A DNA stretch of 64,000 nucleotides from Rhodothermales bacterium (lineage in GTDB: Bacteria; Bacteroidota; Rhodothermia; Rhodothermales; Bin80): the NCBI GenBank assembly GCA_951812585.1, contig OX638318.1, positions 1,082,819 to 1,146,818 on the forward strand. Reading direction: 5' to 3'. Both the position numbers and the translations under genes were made by a program. Below, in pieces: positions 35,863 through 45,295 of this stretch (positions within the stretch are counted from its first letter, which is position 1; each line of letters opens with the position of its first letter). The notes beneath the pieces were generated by a model, which saw only the letters and a list, made by a program, of their open reading frames with translations, searched no databases and had not been told where the DNA came from.

Positions 35863-35954
35863 CGGTTGTCAAGGCTTTGTTTGGCGCGTATCGTCAGGCT
35901 GCCGTGGTAACAGACGCTCCAAAGCAGCGTCCGTGTGCAGCAACCGATACTGCT

Positions 35955-38423
35955 CTAGTCGTCCGCGTCCAGGATGTCGTCAATCCGCGCGTCCAGGTCT
36001 TCGAGGTGTATGCGCGTTATGCGGTCACGCGTGCGTCTTGCGGCGCTGCGCACATCGCGCTGCAGGGCTTTAAGCTCACCTCTTGCATATGCGCCGAGGT
36101 CAGACTGGCTCAAATTAATGTTGGCAAACCCTAGACTCGTAAAGAATGAGGGCAGCGACGAAAGTTCCGCAGTCATCAGGTACTCCAGGCGCTCGATGTG
36201 ACCGCGCTGCAAGGCCCTTCGATACGGCGATATCGCAGCAGCCCGGCTCAGCTCACCCCAGATCCCTTCGCGCAGATCGCCGAAAAGCTCGGCAATCGTG
36301 TAGGTTTCCTGGTCCGTAAGGGTCTCAAACTCCATCATGCGAGCCAGGCGATATGGATCAAGCATGCTGTTGACCGCACCCACCTGGTACCTCCGGATCC
36401 GCTCCATCGTGCCGACAGCTTCAACGCGGCGCAAGACCGTCTCGTTGATCAGCCACTCCGGCGTATCAAAAACCTCGCGCTGGATCCATGCCATGGCGGC
36501 CTCCTGACGCGCTTTCGGCAGGGCCGTGTACACGCGCCCCTCCTGGTCGTATGTCTTGTGATCCTCGAAAAAGCCGCCGATGTTTGCCGAGACGTGTCCC
36601 ACGTAGCGGCGCCACTGAGAGAGGACCTGCCCGTACAGCTCATCGAGATCGTCGTAGTCCTTGGCGTCTTCAGCAGTCCACTCCATGAGCCCGTCGAGAA
36701 TAATCTTGAGGTTGGCGATGCCGTAGTCGCTAGCCTTCACCGCATCGTCGCCCAGGTCTTCAGTCAGCGAACGCGGATCCAATCCGCCGCCGCCGAAGAA
36801 GTACACCGGATCTGAGGCCCGCTCCTTGACCCACGCATTGAGGGTGGCGCGCTCCGCATCGGCATCGGGCGCGCCGTCGAGCACGGAATACCCCCACTTG
36901 ATCGACCAGTTGTCGTAGGTTCCTACGTCGGGCATGAGGTTGGTCACCCCATCTCCAGGCTGCGCCACATAGTTGAAGCGCGCATAGTCCATGACGGACG
37001 GCGCCGTGCCGCGCGTCGCCGTAAAGGTGGGAGAGCGCAGCGAGTCCACAGGATAGGCGTGGCTAGACCCCATGTTGTGCGGCAACCCAAGCGTGTGGCC
37101 CACCTCATGGGCCGACACAAATCGAACCAGGCGGCCCATGACTTCGTCCTCGAACGCCACGCCGCGCGCATCGGGATTCACGGCTGCGGTCTGCACCAGG
37201 AACCAGTTGCGCAAGAGGTTCATCACGTTGTGGTACCACCCGATGTCGCTTTCCAGAATCTCACCCGTACGCGGATCATGCACATGAGGACCAAAAGCAT
37301 TCTGGATGTCCGAAGCGAAGTACCGGATCACGCTGTAGCGCACATCCTCCGGGCTGAACTCCGGATCCTCTTCCGCGGTCGGCGGATCCGCAGCCCGAAT
37401 CGCGTTCTTGAAACCCGCATGCTCAAATGCCTTGTTCCAGTCGTCTACGCCCTGCTTCAGGTACGGACGCCACTTCATCGGCGTCGCCGGGTCTATGTAG
37501 TACACGATCGGCTTGACCGGCTCCACCAGCTCCCCGCGGGCGTAAGCCTCAGGGTCTGAAGGCTCCAGCCGCCACCGCGTGATATAGCAGCGCTCCTCCG
37601 CCTTCTGCGCATCACGCCCGTAGTCAGTCATCGTCACGCTGAAATACCCCACGCGCTGATCACAAAGACGCGGCTGCATCGGGTCCTCAGGAAGCAGAAT
37701 CATGGACTGGTTCATCTCCACTGAAATAGTCCCGCTCGTGCTGTTGGAAGGCGGTTGCCCCGCATCGTAGCTCAGCACATGCCTCACCTCAATGTTGCGC
37801 GGAAAACTCTTGACAGACGTAATAAACGTCCGGGACCCGTCCAAGCGGCGAACCTGATACTGGCTGCGCCGAAACCGCTGCAATCCCAGCGAAGGAATAT
37901 CCTCCGTGAACAACCCTGTCACATCGATAAGCGACGCAGTGGAATCCTCATTCAACGCCTCAATCTTGAAAGACCGAATGATCGGCTCAAAGTTGGAGTT
38001 GCGCACAGCCTGGTAAATGGGCTTGTCCGCATCGGCCACATTCTCATGACTCACAACACGCAACAGAATGTTCTTCCTGTTCTTTTCCCAGCGCAGCACC
38101 TGCGTGTTCGCCTTCATGCCGCCATAGCCTAAGTTGTCAGCGGTCGCCGCAATGCGGCTCACCAACAACACCTCGGCGCTCAGCAGCGAGTCGGGAATCT
38201 CATAGTACACCTTGTCGTCCACCTGGTGCACCATAAAAAGACCTTCGTCCGACTCAGCATCGTCCGTGACGATCTCGTCATAGGCCTTCAGATCGTCCTT
38301 CTTCTCTTCGCTCTTTTCCTCTGTGACGGGCGGCTCCGGCGTAGCCGGCTGCTTCATCAAGGCGCAGCCTGCAGCCGAAACGAGCAGGATCAGTACCAGT
38401 CCTAGGGCGAATAGCTTCTGCAT
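35955..38423 (-). CDS. Zinc metalloprotease lipoprotein (DUF5117/DUF5118 type), copy 2
   Basis: Also 822 residues, with its own signal (LGLVLILLVSAAGC) and the zinc site HEVGHTLGLPHN. The signal and the first 36 residues differ from copy 1, residues 37-399 are identical, and the second half differs at many positions, mainly in the 425-445 loop and the last 150 residues. It lies 92 bp upstream of copy 1 on the same strand and 81 bp downstream of the T9SS plug gene. All three may be one transcript. Confidence 0.9.
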   Translation of the reverse strand: MQKLFALGLVLILLVSAAGCALMKQPATPEPPVTEEKSEEKKDDLKAYDEIVTDDAESDEGLFMVHQVDDKVYYEIPDSLLSAEVLLVSRIAATADNLGYGGMKANTQVLRWEKNRKNILLRVVSHENVADADKPIYQAVRNSNFEPIIRSFKIEALNEDSTASLIDVTGLFTEDIPSLGLQRFRRSQYQVRRLDGSRTFITSVKSFPRNIEVRHVLSYDAGQPPSNSTSGTISVEMNQSMILLPEDPMQPRLCDQRVGYFSVTMTDYGRDAQKAEERCYITRWRLEPSDPEAYARGELVEPVKPIVYYIDPATPMKWRPYLKQGVDDWNKAFEHAGFKNAIRAADPPTAEEDPEFSPEDVRYSVIRYFASDIQNAFGPHVHDPRTGEILESDIGWYHNVMNLLRNWFLVQTAAVNPDARGVAFEDEVMGRLVRFVSAHEVGHTLGLPHNMGSSHAYPVDSLRSPTFTATRGTAPSVMDYARFNYVAQPGDGVTNLMPDVGTYDNWSIKWGYSVLDGAPDADAERATLNAWVKERASDPVYFFGGGGLDPRSLTEDLGDDAVKASDYGIANLKIILDGLMEWTAEDAKDYDDLDELYGQVLSQWRRYVGHVSANIGGFFEDHKTYDQEGRVYTALPKARQEAAMAWIQREVFDTPEWLINETVLRRVEAVGTMERIRRYQVGAVNSMLDPYRLARMMEFETLTDQETYTIAELFGDLREGIWGELSRAAAISPYRRALQRGHIERLEYLMTAELSSLPSFFTSLGFANINLSQSDLGAYARGELKALQRDVRSAARRTRDRITRIHLEDLDARIDDILDADD

Positions 38424-38504
38424 GTTGTCGTGAGTTTAGTTACGGATCCGAAAGATGGAGTATACGGCATGCGGTCGAATATTGCACTTGGAACCGCTGT
38501 GACG

Positions 38505-39785
38505 CTATCGGGAGAATACGTGCTGAAACGCCAGCAGGCGGTCCGTGCCAAAGGACAAATCACGGAAGTACACCAGCGCCGTATACTGGTTATCCACGCG
38601 CGGGAGGCGGGCCCTGAGCGCACGGCGCACGCTTGGGTCTGGAGAAGTGTACCGGTATTCGTACTCGCCCTGCTTGATCAGCAGTGTGCCTTCGTAGCGC
38701 CGCTTTTCGGCATCCCATCGCAGTTCCCGGCCAAGGTCGATACTCCAACCATTGAAGCTGCCTACGATGTACACACCGCCGGGAAGGCGGGCCTCGTCTG
38801 GCGGCACATACCGAAACTGCACCCGGGCGTATTCGCCGTGCGTATCCGGGTCTCCGGCATAAGTGTGGGCGCGCGATATCACCGACTGACCGCTGAGGAG
38901 CGGATCCACGCTGGTGCTGGGGAAACGCGCATAGTCTGGCTGCATGAAGACCTCGTAGGGTGAGCTCACGAAACTGATGCGCTCAACCTGTCCGCCCGGC
39001 TGCAGGCGGCGCAAATCCATATAAAAGTCCCCCTCTTGCGGCCGAAAGGCCTCCTCCGGCTCCAGGAAGAACAACAGGTCGGGCTGCGCCGACAGATTCG
39101 GCTGCTGACTGCATCGCGCAGCCTTGTGCTCCCCGTTGCGGATGAAGCACACGCTGTAGTCGAAAACCGCTCCGGTCAGCTGAGGAGGAGGCGTATAGGA
39201 CAGAAGGGGCTGGATCGTCGGCATCGCCTGCTGACCCGTCAGCAGGTTCTGCAGATCCAAACTGACCGGGCCCAGGCTCTCCGCCACGTAGAACGGACGC
39301 TCAAAAAGCACCGCGTCTTCCCTGCCCTGCTCTGCTACGCGAAGGATATAGTTGCCGCTGAGCCTGAAGCCAATGCTGCTGTTGGGAAAATCGTAGGTAT
39401 AGTGCGTATAAGACAGCTGCGTATTCGTGGAAAGCACATAGTCGAACAGGTCGTCGCGGTGAAATGCCAAGAGGTATTCGCTGCGCGACAAATCACGCCG
39501 CCATAGCCGGTCAGCATGGTAGAAGTAGACAGAAAGCGGACGAGCCTGGCGTCCCATGAGGTCGAATTCCAATGTCAGGGGGATGCCGCTGCCTAGCTGA
39601 AAAATCGGCAAGGCGTTTTCGCGCCCTGCATACAGCTGCGCGGTGCGGACTTCATCTACGGCAGCTGCATACTGCAAGCTTTGCGGTGCTGGAGTGCGCC
39701 TGGCAGAACGCTGTGTTTCAGGGGGCGCGGCGCACGCCCCGAGGAAAAGGCAAATCCAGACAATATTAGCGCGGCTGACCCTCAT
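38505..39785 (-). CDS. DUF5103 lipoprotein, type IX secretion plug-like
   Basis: A lipoprotein (lipobox FLGAC) of 426 residues with the DUF5103 layout: LTLEFDLMGRQARPLSVYFY, then YLLAFHRDDLFDYVLS and THYTYDFPNSSIGFRLSGNY, and a late CBM48/E-set-like region (GVYIVGSFNGWSIDL..GEYEYRY). In Flavobacterium, DUF5103 'Plug' closes the T9SS translocon pore. It is at the head of the metalloprotease pair, so those could be T9SS-linked, although they lack sorting domains. Confidence 0.85.
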   Translation of the reverse strand: MRVSRANIVWICLFLGACAAPPETQRSARRTPAPQSLQYAAAVDEVRTAQLYAGRENALPIFQLGSGIPLTLEFDLMGRQARPLSVYFYHADRLWRRDLSRSEYLLAFHRDDLFDYVLSTNTQLSYTHYTYDFPNSSIGFRLSGNYILRVAEQGREDAVLFERPFYVAESLGPVSLDLQNLLTGQQAMPTIQPLLSYTPPPQLTGAVFDYSVCFIRNGEHKAARCSQQPNLSAQPDLLFFLEPEEAFRPQEGDFYMDLRRLQPGGQVERISFVSSPYEVFMQPDYARFPSTSVDPLLSGQSVISRAHTYAGDPDTHGEYARVQFRYVPPDEARLPGGVYIVGSFNGWSIDLGRELRWDAEKRRYEGTLLIKQGEYEYRYTSPDPSVRRALRARLPRVDNQYTALVYFRDLSFGTDRLLAFQHVFSR

Positions 39786-40298
39786 GGATTCAAACCGGGA
39801 AGTAATCGCGACCCGACTGCCTTAAAGGTAGCAAACCTCCCATCGTGGGGCGCAGCCTGAATTGCAGCGGGGCGGTAAGCGTTTGATATGAAGTCACCCG
39901 CTACATTAATTCGGAGGCCAACGTGTCTCAGATTCCTTGGCACCTCTCGCCCGGCCACGCTGGGGTTTATTGCCTGTCGTGCCTTGCACTCGGCGCAGCT
40001 CGAAAAGCATTACCTGCGGTAGTACCAGGCCGCCGATCAAGATGAGGTTACCTTATGCTTACCCGGAAAGGGCACACAAAAGGCAGGCACCGCCCTTGAC
40101 TCCCCCGCCATACACCACGGGATCTGGCGATGACTCGGGTGTAAATGTTCTTGCTGTCATGAAGATTGTTGCACAGCCCGTAGACTTTATGCGCTTCCAC
40201 CAGCGGGCGCGCCTGTTTGTTATTTTGGGACTCCCACGCGCAGCAGTCTGCGCAGCGCCAGGCCAGCGCTTCGGCACACCGAAAAACATCCCATCCAT
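39786..40298. other. Intergenic before dnaE
   Basis: About 510 bases. The right part has one small ORF (40159-40302) whose stop overlaps the dnaE start; otherwise no gene was recognised. It should hold the divergent promoters of dnaE and the plug gene. Confidence 0.45.
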
Positions 40299-40302
40299 AT
40301 GA
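40159..40302 (+). other. Possible 47-codon ORF overlapping dnaE start
   Basis: MKIVAQPVDFMRFHQ... to NIPSI, with its TGA overlapping the dnaE ATG as ATGA. The sequence has no family match. It may couple translation to dnaE or be chance. Confidence 0.25.
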
Positions 40303-43300
40303 GCAGTTTTTGTCACCTTCACTGCCATACGTCCTATTCCCTTCTGGATGGCGCGGCCCGTATTGACGCGCTGGTGAACAAGGCCGCCGCGTTCGAGATG
40401 CCAGCGCTGGGCATTACCGATCATGGCAACCTGTATGGCGTCCCGGAATTCTACTTTGCTGCGCGTGAGGCGGGCATTGCACCCATTATCGGCTGTGAAT
40501 TTTATCTGTGCAATTCGCCGATGGGCGAGCGCAAAGACCCGATACGCTACCACCAGGTGTTGTGGGCAAAAAACGAAGAAGGATACCGCAACCTGTGCCT
40601 GTTGTCGTCTCAGTCTTTCCTGGAGGGCTTTTACTACAAGCCACGGATAGACTTTGATACGTTGGCCCGCCACAGCGCAGGCTTGGTAGCCTCAACATGC
40701 TGCCTGCAGGGTCAGGTGCCGCAGGCGCTGCTTAAGGGTCAGGAAAAGGAAGCGCGCGCCATATTCGAGCGGTACCGCGACGTATTCGGAGAGGACTACT
40801 ACATAGAACTGCAGGACCACGGCATTGACGATCAGGCGCAAGTCAATGACACGCTGGTGCGCTGGGCAGCGGAGCTGAAAGTACGCGTGATCGCCACCAA
40901 TGACGTGCATTATGTGGAGCAACGCGACCATGCGGCACAGGATGTGCTGCTCTGCCTGCAGACAGGCAAAGAGCGCTCGGATCCCAATCGCATGCGGTTT
41001 GAAGGAAGCGAGTTCTACCTGAAGGATGTCAAAGAAATGGAAGCGGCCCTGTCGCGACTGCCGCCCGAGGTTCGCAAGCAGGCACTGGCAAATACCCAGG
41101 AGATCGTCGACAAGTGCCAGTTCGAACTGAGCACGGGCACGCTGCTGATGCCACACTATCCGCTTCCCAACGCGTTCGGCAAGGACATGGACGCGTACTT
41201 GCGGCATCTGGTCTTTGAAGGAGCCAAAACGCGTTATCCCGACCTGAACGCGGATGTGAAGACGCGCCTGAACAGCGAATTGGAGATCATCCGGGAGACG
41301 GGATATGCCAGCTACTTCCTGATCGTTTCGGATTTCACGACGGCGGCCCGTGAGATGAACGTGTCCGTAGGTCCGGCACGCGGCTCCGCTGCCGGCAGCG
41401 CCGTCGCTTACTGCCTGCGCATCACGAACATTGATCCGCTGAAGTACGACCTCCTCTTCGAGCGGTTTCTCAATCCCGAACGCGTCTCAATGCCGGACAT
41501 CGACATTGACTTCGACGACCGGGGGCGCAGCAAGGTCATTGACTACGTTGTCGATAAGTACGGCCGGCAGAACGTGTGTCAGATCATCACCTTCGGCACC
41601 ATGGGTCCCAAGACTGTGATTCGGGATGTGGGCCGCGTCCTGGAGTTGCCGCTCGATGAGGTTGATCGGATCACCAAGATGATCCCGGAAGGCCCGAAAG
41701 TCACGCTGGCCAGTGCCCTGCACAGCGTGAAGGAGCTCCGCGCCCTGCGCGACGATGCCCGCCCGAAGATCCAGCAGCTGCTGCTGCACGCAAAGGTCCT
41801 TGAAGGGTCCGTACGACACACCAGCGTCCACGCCGCAGGGGTCATCATCGCACCGGGGCGTGTGCAGGACTACATTCCTGTTGCTATGGCAAAGAACAGA
41901 GCGTCCAAGAACGAGGAAGTGCTGATCAGTCAGTACGACGGGCGCTGGGTGGAACGGTTCGGCCTGCTGAAGATGGACCTGCTCGGCCTGTCAACGCTCA
42001 CCATCCTGGATGATGCACTGGCGAACATAAAGAAGAGCCGGGGCCTCACACTGAAACTGGATGAGATCCCCCTGGACGATGACAAGACGTACGAAATCTT
42101 TCGGCGGGGCGAGACGACAGGTGTGTTTCAGTTTGACGGAGATGGTATGCGCCGCTGGCTCACGGAGCTTAAGCCCACCTGCCTGGATGATCTGATTGCC
42201 ATGAACGCGCTGTTCAGGCCCGGGCCGATGGACCTGATTCCTTCGTACATCAAACGCAAGCACGGCAAAGAAAAAGCGACCTATCCGCATCCAATCCTGG
42301 AGCCTGTGCTCAAGCGCACCTATGGCATACCCGTGTACCAGGAGCAGGTTATGCAGATGGCACAGGTCATGGGTGGCTATTCGCTCGGCGGTGCCGATGT
42401 CTTGCGGCGCGCCATGGGCAAGAAGAAAAAGAAAATGATGGCAGAGCAGCGCGCCCTCTTTCTGGAAGGAGCCAAGGCACGCGGCGTAGATGCCAAGGCC
42501 GCCAACGCGTCTTTCGATATGATGGACAAGTTCGCCGGCTACGGCTTCAACAAGAGCCACAGCACGGCATACTCGCTGCTGGCCTATCAGGCGGCCTACC
42601 TCAAGGCGAACCATATGCCCGCATTCGTGGCTGCGGTCATGAGCCATCCCAATACGAGCGTACGCACGCTCAACCTATTGCGTAAGGAGGCGCGCCGTAA
42701 CGGCATAAAGCTGCTGCCGCCTTCCATCCACAAGAGCTACGGCGCGTTTTCGGTCGAAAACGGTAATATTCGCTTCGGCCTGTGTGCCGTCAAGGGCGTG
42801 CAGCCATCCTCCATTGAAGCACTCGTGGCGGCGCGCGAAGCGCATGGTTGCGCAGAGACGCTGCCTGAGCTGCTGAAGCCGCTTGATCTGCAGAAGGTCT
42901 CCGAAAAGACGCTGGAAAACCTTGCGCGCGTCGGCGCGCTCGATGTCCTGGCTGGGCATCGCGCGCAGCTCGTTGCCGCAGTCAAGCCCGCCATGCATCT
43001 TGAGCGCGACCGTCAGACCAATGCACGCCTTGGCCAGTATTCGCTGTTCGAGATCGATGATCCGGTTGCAGCAACGGACGCGCCGCTGCCGATGGTGGAT
43101 CCATGGCCGAAGGCGCAGCTCGTGGCGGAGGAACGCGACTTGACCGGAATATTCATTTCGGGGCATCCGCTGGATGCCTATGAGATCGAGGCGCGGCATT
43201 TTGCGTCTGCGCAGTTGGGTGATGAATCGTTGGCCGAATTGGTGCTTAAGGGGCGTAATGGCCGGGCCCGCCTCCAGGCCTCCTTCTGCGGCATCATCAC

Positions 43301-43784
43301 CAAGGTGCACGAACGCATGACGCAGAAGAAGCAGCGCATGATGACGGCCACCTTGGAAGACTTTACCGGGGCTGGACAGGTTATCGTGTTTCCAAACAGC
43401 GTGCCGAAATTCGAAGGCGTACTCAAGGAAGGCGCCATCGTGCTGGTGACAGGCGAATTGCAGCACAAGGGTGGCAGAGTGGAAGTGCTGGCGCGCGACA
43501 TCAAGCCGATGGAGACCGTTCGCCGCACCATGATCGGGTCCGTCATTGTCACGATCGACCCGGAGCACATAACGGAGCAGGATGTGGCAGATTTTGAGGC
43601 GCTGTGCCAGGACCATCGAGGCCAGTGTGCACTGTACATCGACTTGGTCGATGTACAGTCTCGAAGCGGTTTGATCCGACTGAGGAGCCGCTCGACCATG
43701 GTCAGCCCCACCGGAACGCTGCTGCAAGGACTCAGCAGGATTTTTAAATCAGAGAATGTGAACGTAGATGCGGCAGCCGCGTAG
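40299..43784 (+). CDS. dnaE: DNA polymerase III alpha subunit
   Basis: The replicative C-family polymerase, 1161 residues. The PHP domain at the start has HLHCHTSYSLLDGAARID and LGITDHGNLYG with its metal His residues. The palm has SVGPARGSAAGSAVAYCL and the catalytic PDIDIDFDDRGR. The fingers show KMDLLGLSTLTIL, NALFRPGP and YQEQVMQMAQ, followed by GYGFNKSHSTAYSLLAYQAA. The C-terminal part has the helix-hairpin region, an OB fold (ATLEDFTGAGQVIVFP), and a tail ending SENVNVDAAAA. It leads a + strand cluster with arsC, Smr, puuD-like and SxtJ genes. Confidence 0.98.
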   Translation: MSSFCHLHCHTSYSLLDGAARIDALVNKAAAFEMPALGITDHGNLYGVPEFYFAAREAGIAPIIGCEFYLCNSPMGERKDPIRYHQVLWAKNEEGYRNLCLLSSQSFLEGFYYKPRIDFDTLARHSAGLVASTCCLQGQVPQALLKGQEKEARAIFERYRDVFGEDYYIELQDHGIDDQAQVNDTLVRWAAELKVRVIATNDVHYVEQRDHAAQDVLLCLQTGKERSDPNRMRFEGSEFYLKDVKEMEAALSRLPPEVRKQALANTQEIVDKCQFELSTGTLLMPHYPLPNAFGKDMDAYLRHLVFEGAKTRYPDLNADVKTRLNSELEIIRETGYASYFLIVSDFTTAAREMNVSVGPARGSAAGSAVAYCLRITNIDPLKYDLLFERFLNPERVSMPDIDIDFDDRGRSKVIDYVVDKYGRQNVCQIITFGTMGPKTVIRDVGRVLELPLDEVDRITKMIPEGPKVTLASALHSVKELRALRDDARPKIQQLLLHAKVLEGSVRHTSVHAAGVIIAPGRVQDYIPVAMAKNRASKNEEVLISQYDGRWVERFGLLKMDLLGLSTLTILDDALANIKKSRGLTLKLDEIPLDDDKTYEIFRRGETTGVFQFDGDGMRRWLTELKPTCLDDLIAMNALFRPGPMDLIPSYIKRKHGKEKATYPHPILEPVLKRTYGIPVYQEQVMQMAQVMGGYSLGGADVLRRAMGKKKKKMMAEQRALFLEGAKARGVDAKAANASFDMMDKFAGYGFNKSHSTAYSLLAYQAAYLKANHMPAFVAAVMSHPNTSVRTLNLLRKEARRNGIKLLPPSIHKSYGAFSVENGNIRFGLCAVKGVQPSSIEALVAAREAHGCAETLPELLKPLDLQKVSEKTLENLARVGALDVLAGHRAQLVAAVKPAMHLERDRQTNARLGQYSLFEIDDPVAATDAPLPMVDPWPKAQLVAEERDLTGIFISGHPLDAYEIEARHFASAQLGDESLAELVLKGRNGRARLQASFCGIITKVHERMTQKKQRMMTATLEDFTGAGQVIVFPNSVPKFEGVLKEGAIVLVTGELQHKGGRVEVLARDIKPMETVRRTMIGSVIVTIDPEHITEQDVADFEALCQDHRGQCALYIDLVDVQSRSGLIRLRSRSTMVSPTGTLLQGLSRIFKSENVNVDAAAA

Positions 43785-43792
43785 GGCAGCTT

Positions 43793-44209
43793 ATGACCAG
43801 AAAAACCGTACTGTTTATATGCACGCACAATTCGGCCCGTTCGCAGATGGCCGAAGGCTTCTTGAGGTCGCGCGGCGGTGACCGGTACCAGGCTTACAGC
43901 GCAGGAACACACCCGTCCCGCGTGCACCCAATGGCTGTTCGCGTCATGCACGAGGTCGGCGTTGACGTTTCGAAGCAACGCTCGGAACACGTTGACCTAT
44001 ACCGGACGAAGCCGCTGGACTATGTCGTTACCGTTTGCGATGATGCAGCCGAGCGCTGCCCCTATGTTCCGGCGATCAAGCGGAACATCCACCGCGCTTT
44101 TGAAGATCCGAGTCGCATCGCTGCGCCCGATGAAGCGGTGCTGGCGGCGTTCAGGCGTGTGCGCGGTGCCATCGGCCGCTGGGTTGAGCAAACCTTCTTG
44201 CTGCCATGA
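43793..44209 (+). CDS. arsC: Arsenate reductase / LMW phosphatase family
   Basis: The P-loop VLFICTHNSARSQMAEG carries the nucleophile Cys10 and Arg16 (C-x5-R). VVTVCDDAAERCPYVP has the two later Cys of the thioredoxin-coupled arsenate reductase, which reduces arsenate to arsenite for export. 138 residues. A plain phosphotyrosine phosphatase would lack those Cys. No arsenite pump or ArsR gene is near, so the physiological role is uncertain. The start is 8 bp after dnaE and the TGA overlaps the next ATG. Confidence 0.87.
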   Translation: MTRKTVLFICTHNSARSQMAEGFLRSRGGDRYQAYSAGTHPSRVHPMAVRVMHEVGVDVSKQRSEHVDLYRTKPLDYVVTVCDDAAERCPYVPAIKRNIHRAFEDPSRIAAPDEAVLAAFRRVRGAIGRWVEQTFLLP

Positions 44210-44544
44210 AAACACCTTCGGTTCGCGATGATGGCCAGAGGGTTAGCCTCGATCTCCACGGCGCGACGATTCGCAACGCCATCATACTGCTTCGTCGGAC
44301 ATTGATGATTAGCGCGGCGCGTGGCCGTTCGACGGTAAGGGTCATCCACGGCTACTCAACCAGCGTCAACCCTCGTGTACGCACCTCCATCCGGGACGAG
44401 CTGAACCGTTTGCTGGACGAAGGCAGCCTGTCGGAAGTTCAAAACTATTTCCGGCTAGATGGCGCAACGATACTGTCGCTTCGGCTTTGCAACGACGTTG
44501 ACAGACGCCCGATAACCATAAGGGACATCACCGACATTAGATAA
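44206..44544 (+). CDS. Smr-domain protein
   Basis: 112 residues covering one Smr domain: VSLDLHGATIRNAIILLRRT, the LDxHG motif, then STVRVIHGYSTS, a variant of the usual H-G-x-G loop with Ser-Thr-Ser in place of GxG. Smr domains are DNA/RNA nickases in MutS2 and in stand-alone proteins. The ATG overlaps the arsC stop, so it is co-translated. The changed second motif may affect catalysis. Confidence 0.75.
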   Translation: MKTPSVRDDGQRVSLDLHGATIRNAIILLRRTLMISAARGRSTVRVIHGYSTSVNPRVRTSIRDELNRLLDEGSLSEVQNYFRLDGATILSLRLCNDVDRRPITIRDITDIR

Positions 44545-44547
44545 AGA

Positions 44548-45261
44548 ATGCTGCCTTGCATTGGCATTACTGCGTCAAACGGAGGTGCGGTGCAGCGCCT
44601 GGATAACCGCTATGTCCGGACTGTAGAGGATGCCGGTGGACTGCCGGTCATTGTACCGGTGCTTGAGAGCAATGCCGCGGTGGAGGCACTTCTCCCCATG
44701 CTGCACGGGCTCATTGTCCCGGGCGGCCCCGGCATTACGGGCGGACTGGTGGGGTCCCTGCCATCCGGGCTTGCCGCAGTGGATCCGCTGCGTCTGGCAT
44801 CCGATACCGCGGTGCTGAGCGCCTGCATGCACCGAAGGATACCGGTACTGGGCATCTGCTATGGAATGCAGCTGATCAATGCCCTGCGCGGCGGCACCAT
44901 CTACGGAGATGTGGAGCGTCAGGTGAAATCCGCAGCGGCACACAGTGAATTGCGCGGTGCGTCTTCGCACCGCATTCGCATCCGCCCTGAATCCCACCTT
45001 GCGGGCATTTTGAATACGTCCACCTTCCGCGTCAACAGTTACCACCTGCAGGCCGTTGCCGAGCCTGGCGAGGGTCTGACGGTCAGCGCGTGGGCCGAGG
45101 ATGGCGTCATTGAAGCCTTGGAGAATTCAGACGGGACCATCGTGGGCGTACAGTTTCACCCTGAGCGCATGGGGACATGCATGAAGCCCTTGTTTGAGAT
45201 GCTGATGCACCGCGCCGCGCTATACCGGATGTCGCCCCACAGATCGGGAACAGCACAATGA
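44548..45261 (+). CDS. Gamma-glutamyl-GABA hydrolase family (peptidase C26)
   Basis: A class-I glutamine-amidotransferase-like hydrolase. It starts LPCIGITASNGG, then GLIVPGGPGITGG, with the nucleophile in VLGICYGMQLINALRGGT and the His-Glu pair in VGVQFHPERMG. PuuD-type enzymes split gamma-glutamyl amides. 237 residues; the loop after VPGG is short relative to E. coli PuuD. It follows the Smr gene by 3 bp. Its TGA overlaps the first of two copies of the next gene's start sequence. Confidence 0.88.
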   Translation: MLPCIGITASNGGAVQRLDNRYVRTVEDAGGLPVIVPVLESNAAVEALLPMLHGLIVPGGPGITGGLVGSLPSGLAAVDPLRLASDTAVLSACMHRRIPVLGICYGMQLINALRGGTIYGDVERQVKSAAAHSELRGASSHRIRIRPESHLAGILNTSTFRVNSYHLQAVAEPGEGLTVSAWAEDGVIEALENSDGTIVGVQFHPERMGTCMKPLFEMLMHRAALYRMSPHRSGTAQ

Positions 45262-45295
45262 AGCGCATCATCCGCCCCGCACAATGAAGCGCATC
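45253..45295 (+). repeat. 17-bp duplication at the puuD/sxtJ junction
   Basis: GCACAATGAAGCGCATC occurs at 45253-45269 and 45279-45295 (26-bp offset). The first copy overlaps the puuD-like stop and opens a mini-ORF, MKRIIRPAQ, whose TGA overlaps the ATG of the second copy. Confidence 0.9.

Noticed and set aside
39774-39800. tRNA T-arm-like string on the minus strand (GGTTTGAATCC)
   Set aside because: It is the start of the DUF5103 gene and no cloverleaf can be built around it. No tRNA gene was recognised anywhere in the window.
42675-43727. 350-codon - strand ORF inside dnaE
   Set aside because: Antisense of the DnaE C-terminal region, which is certain from motifs.
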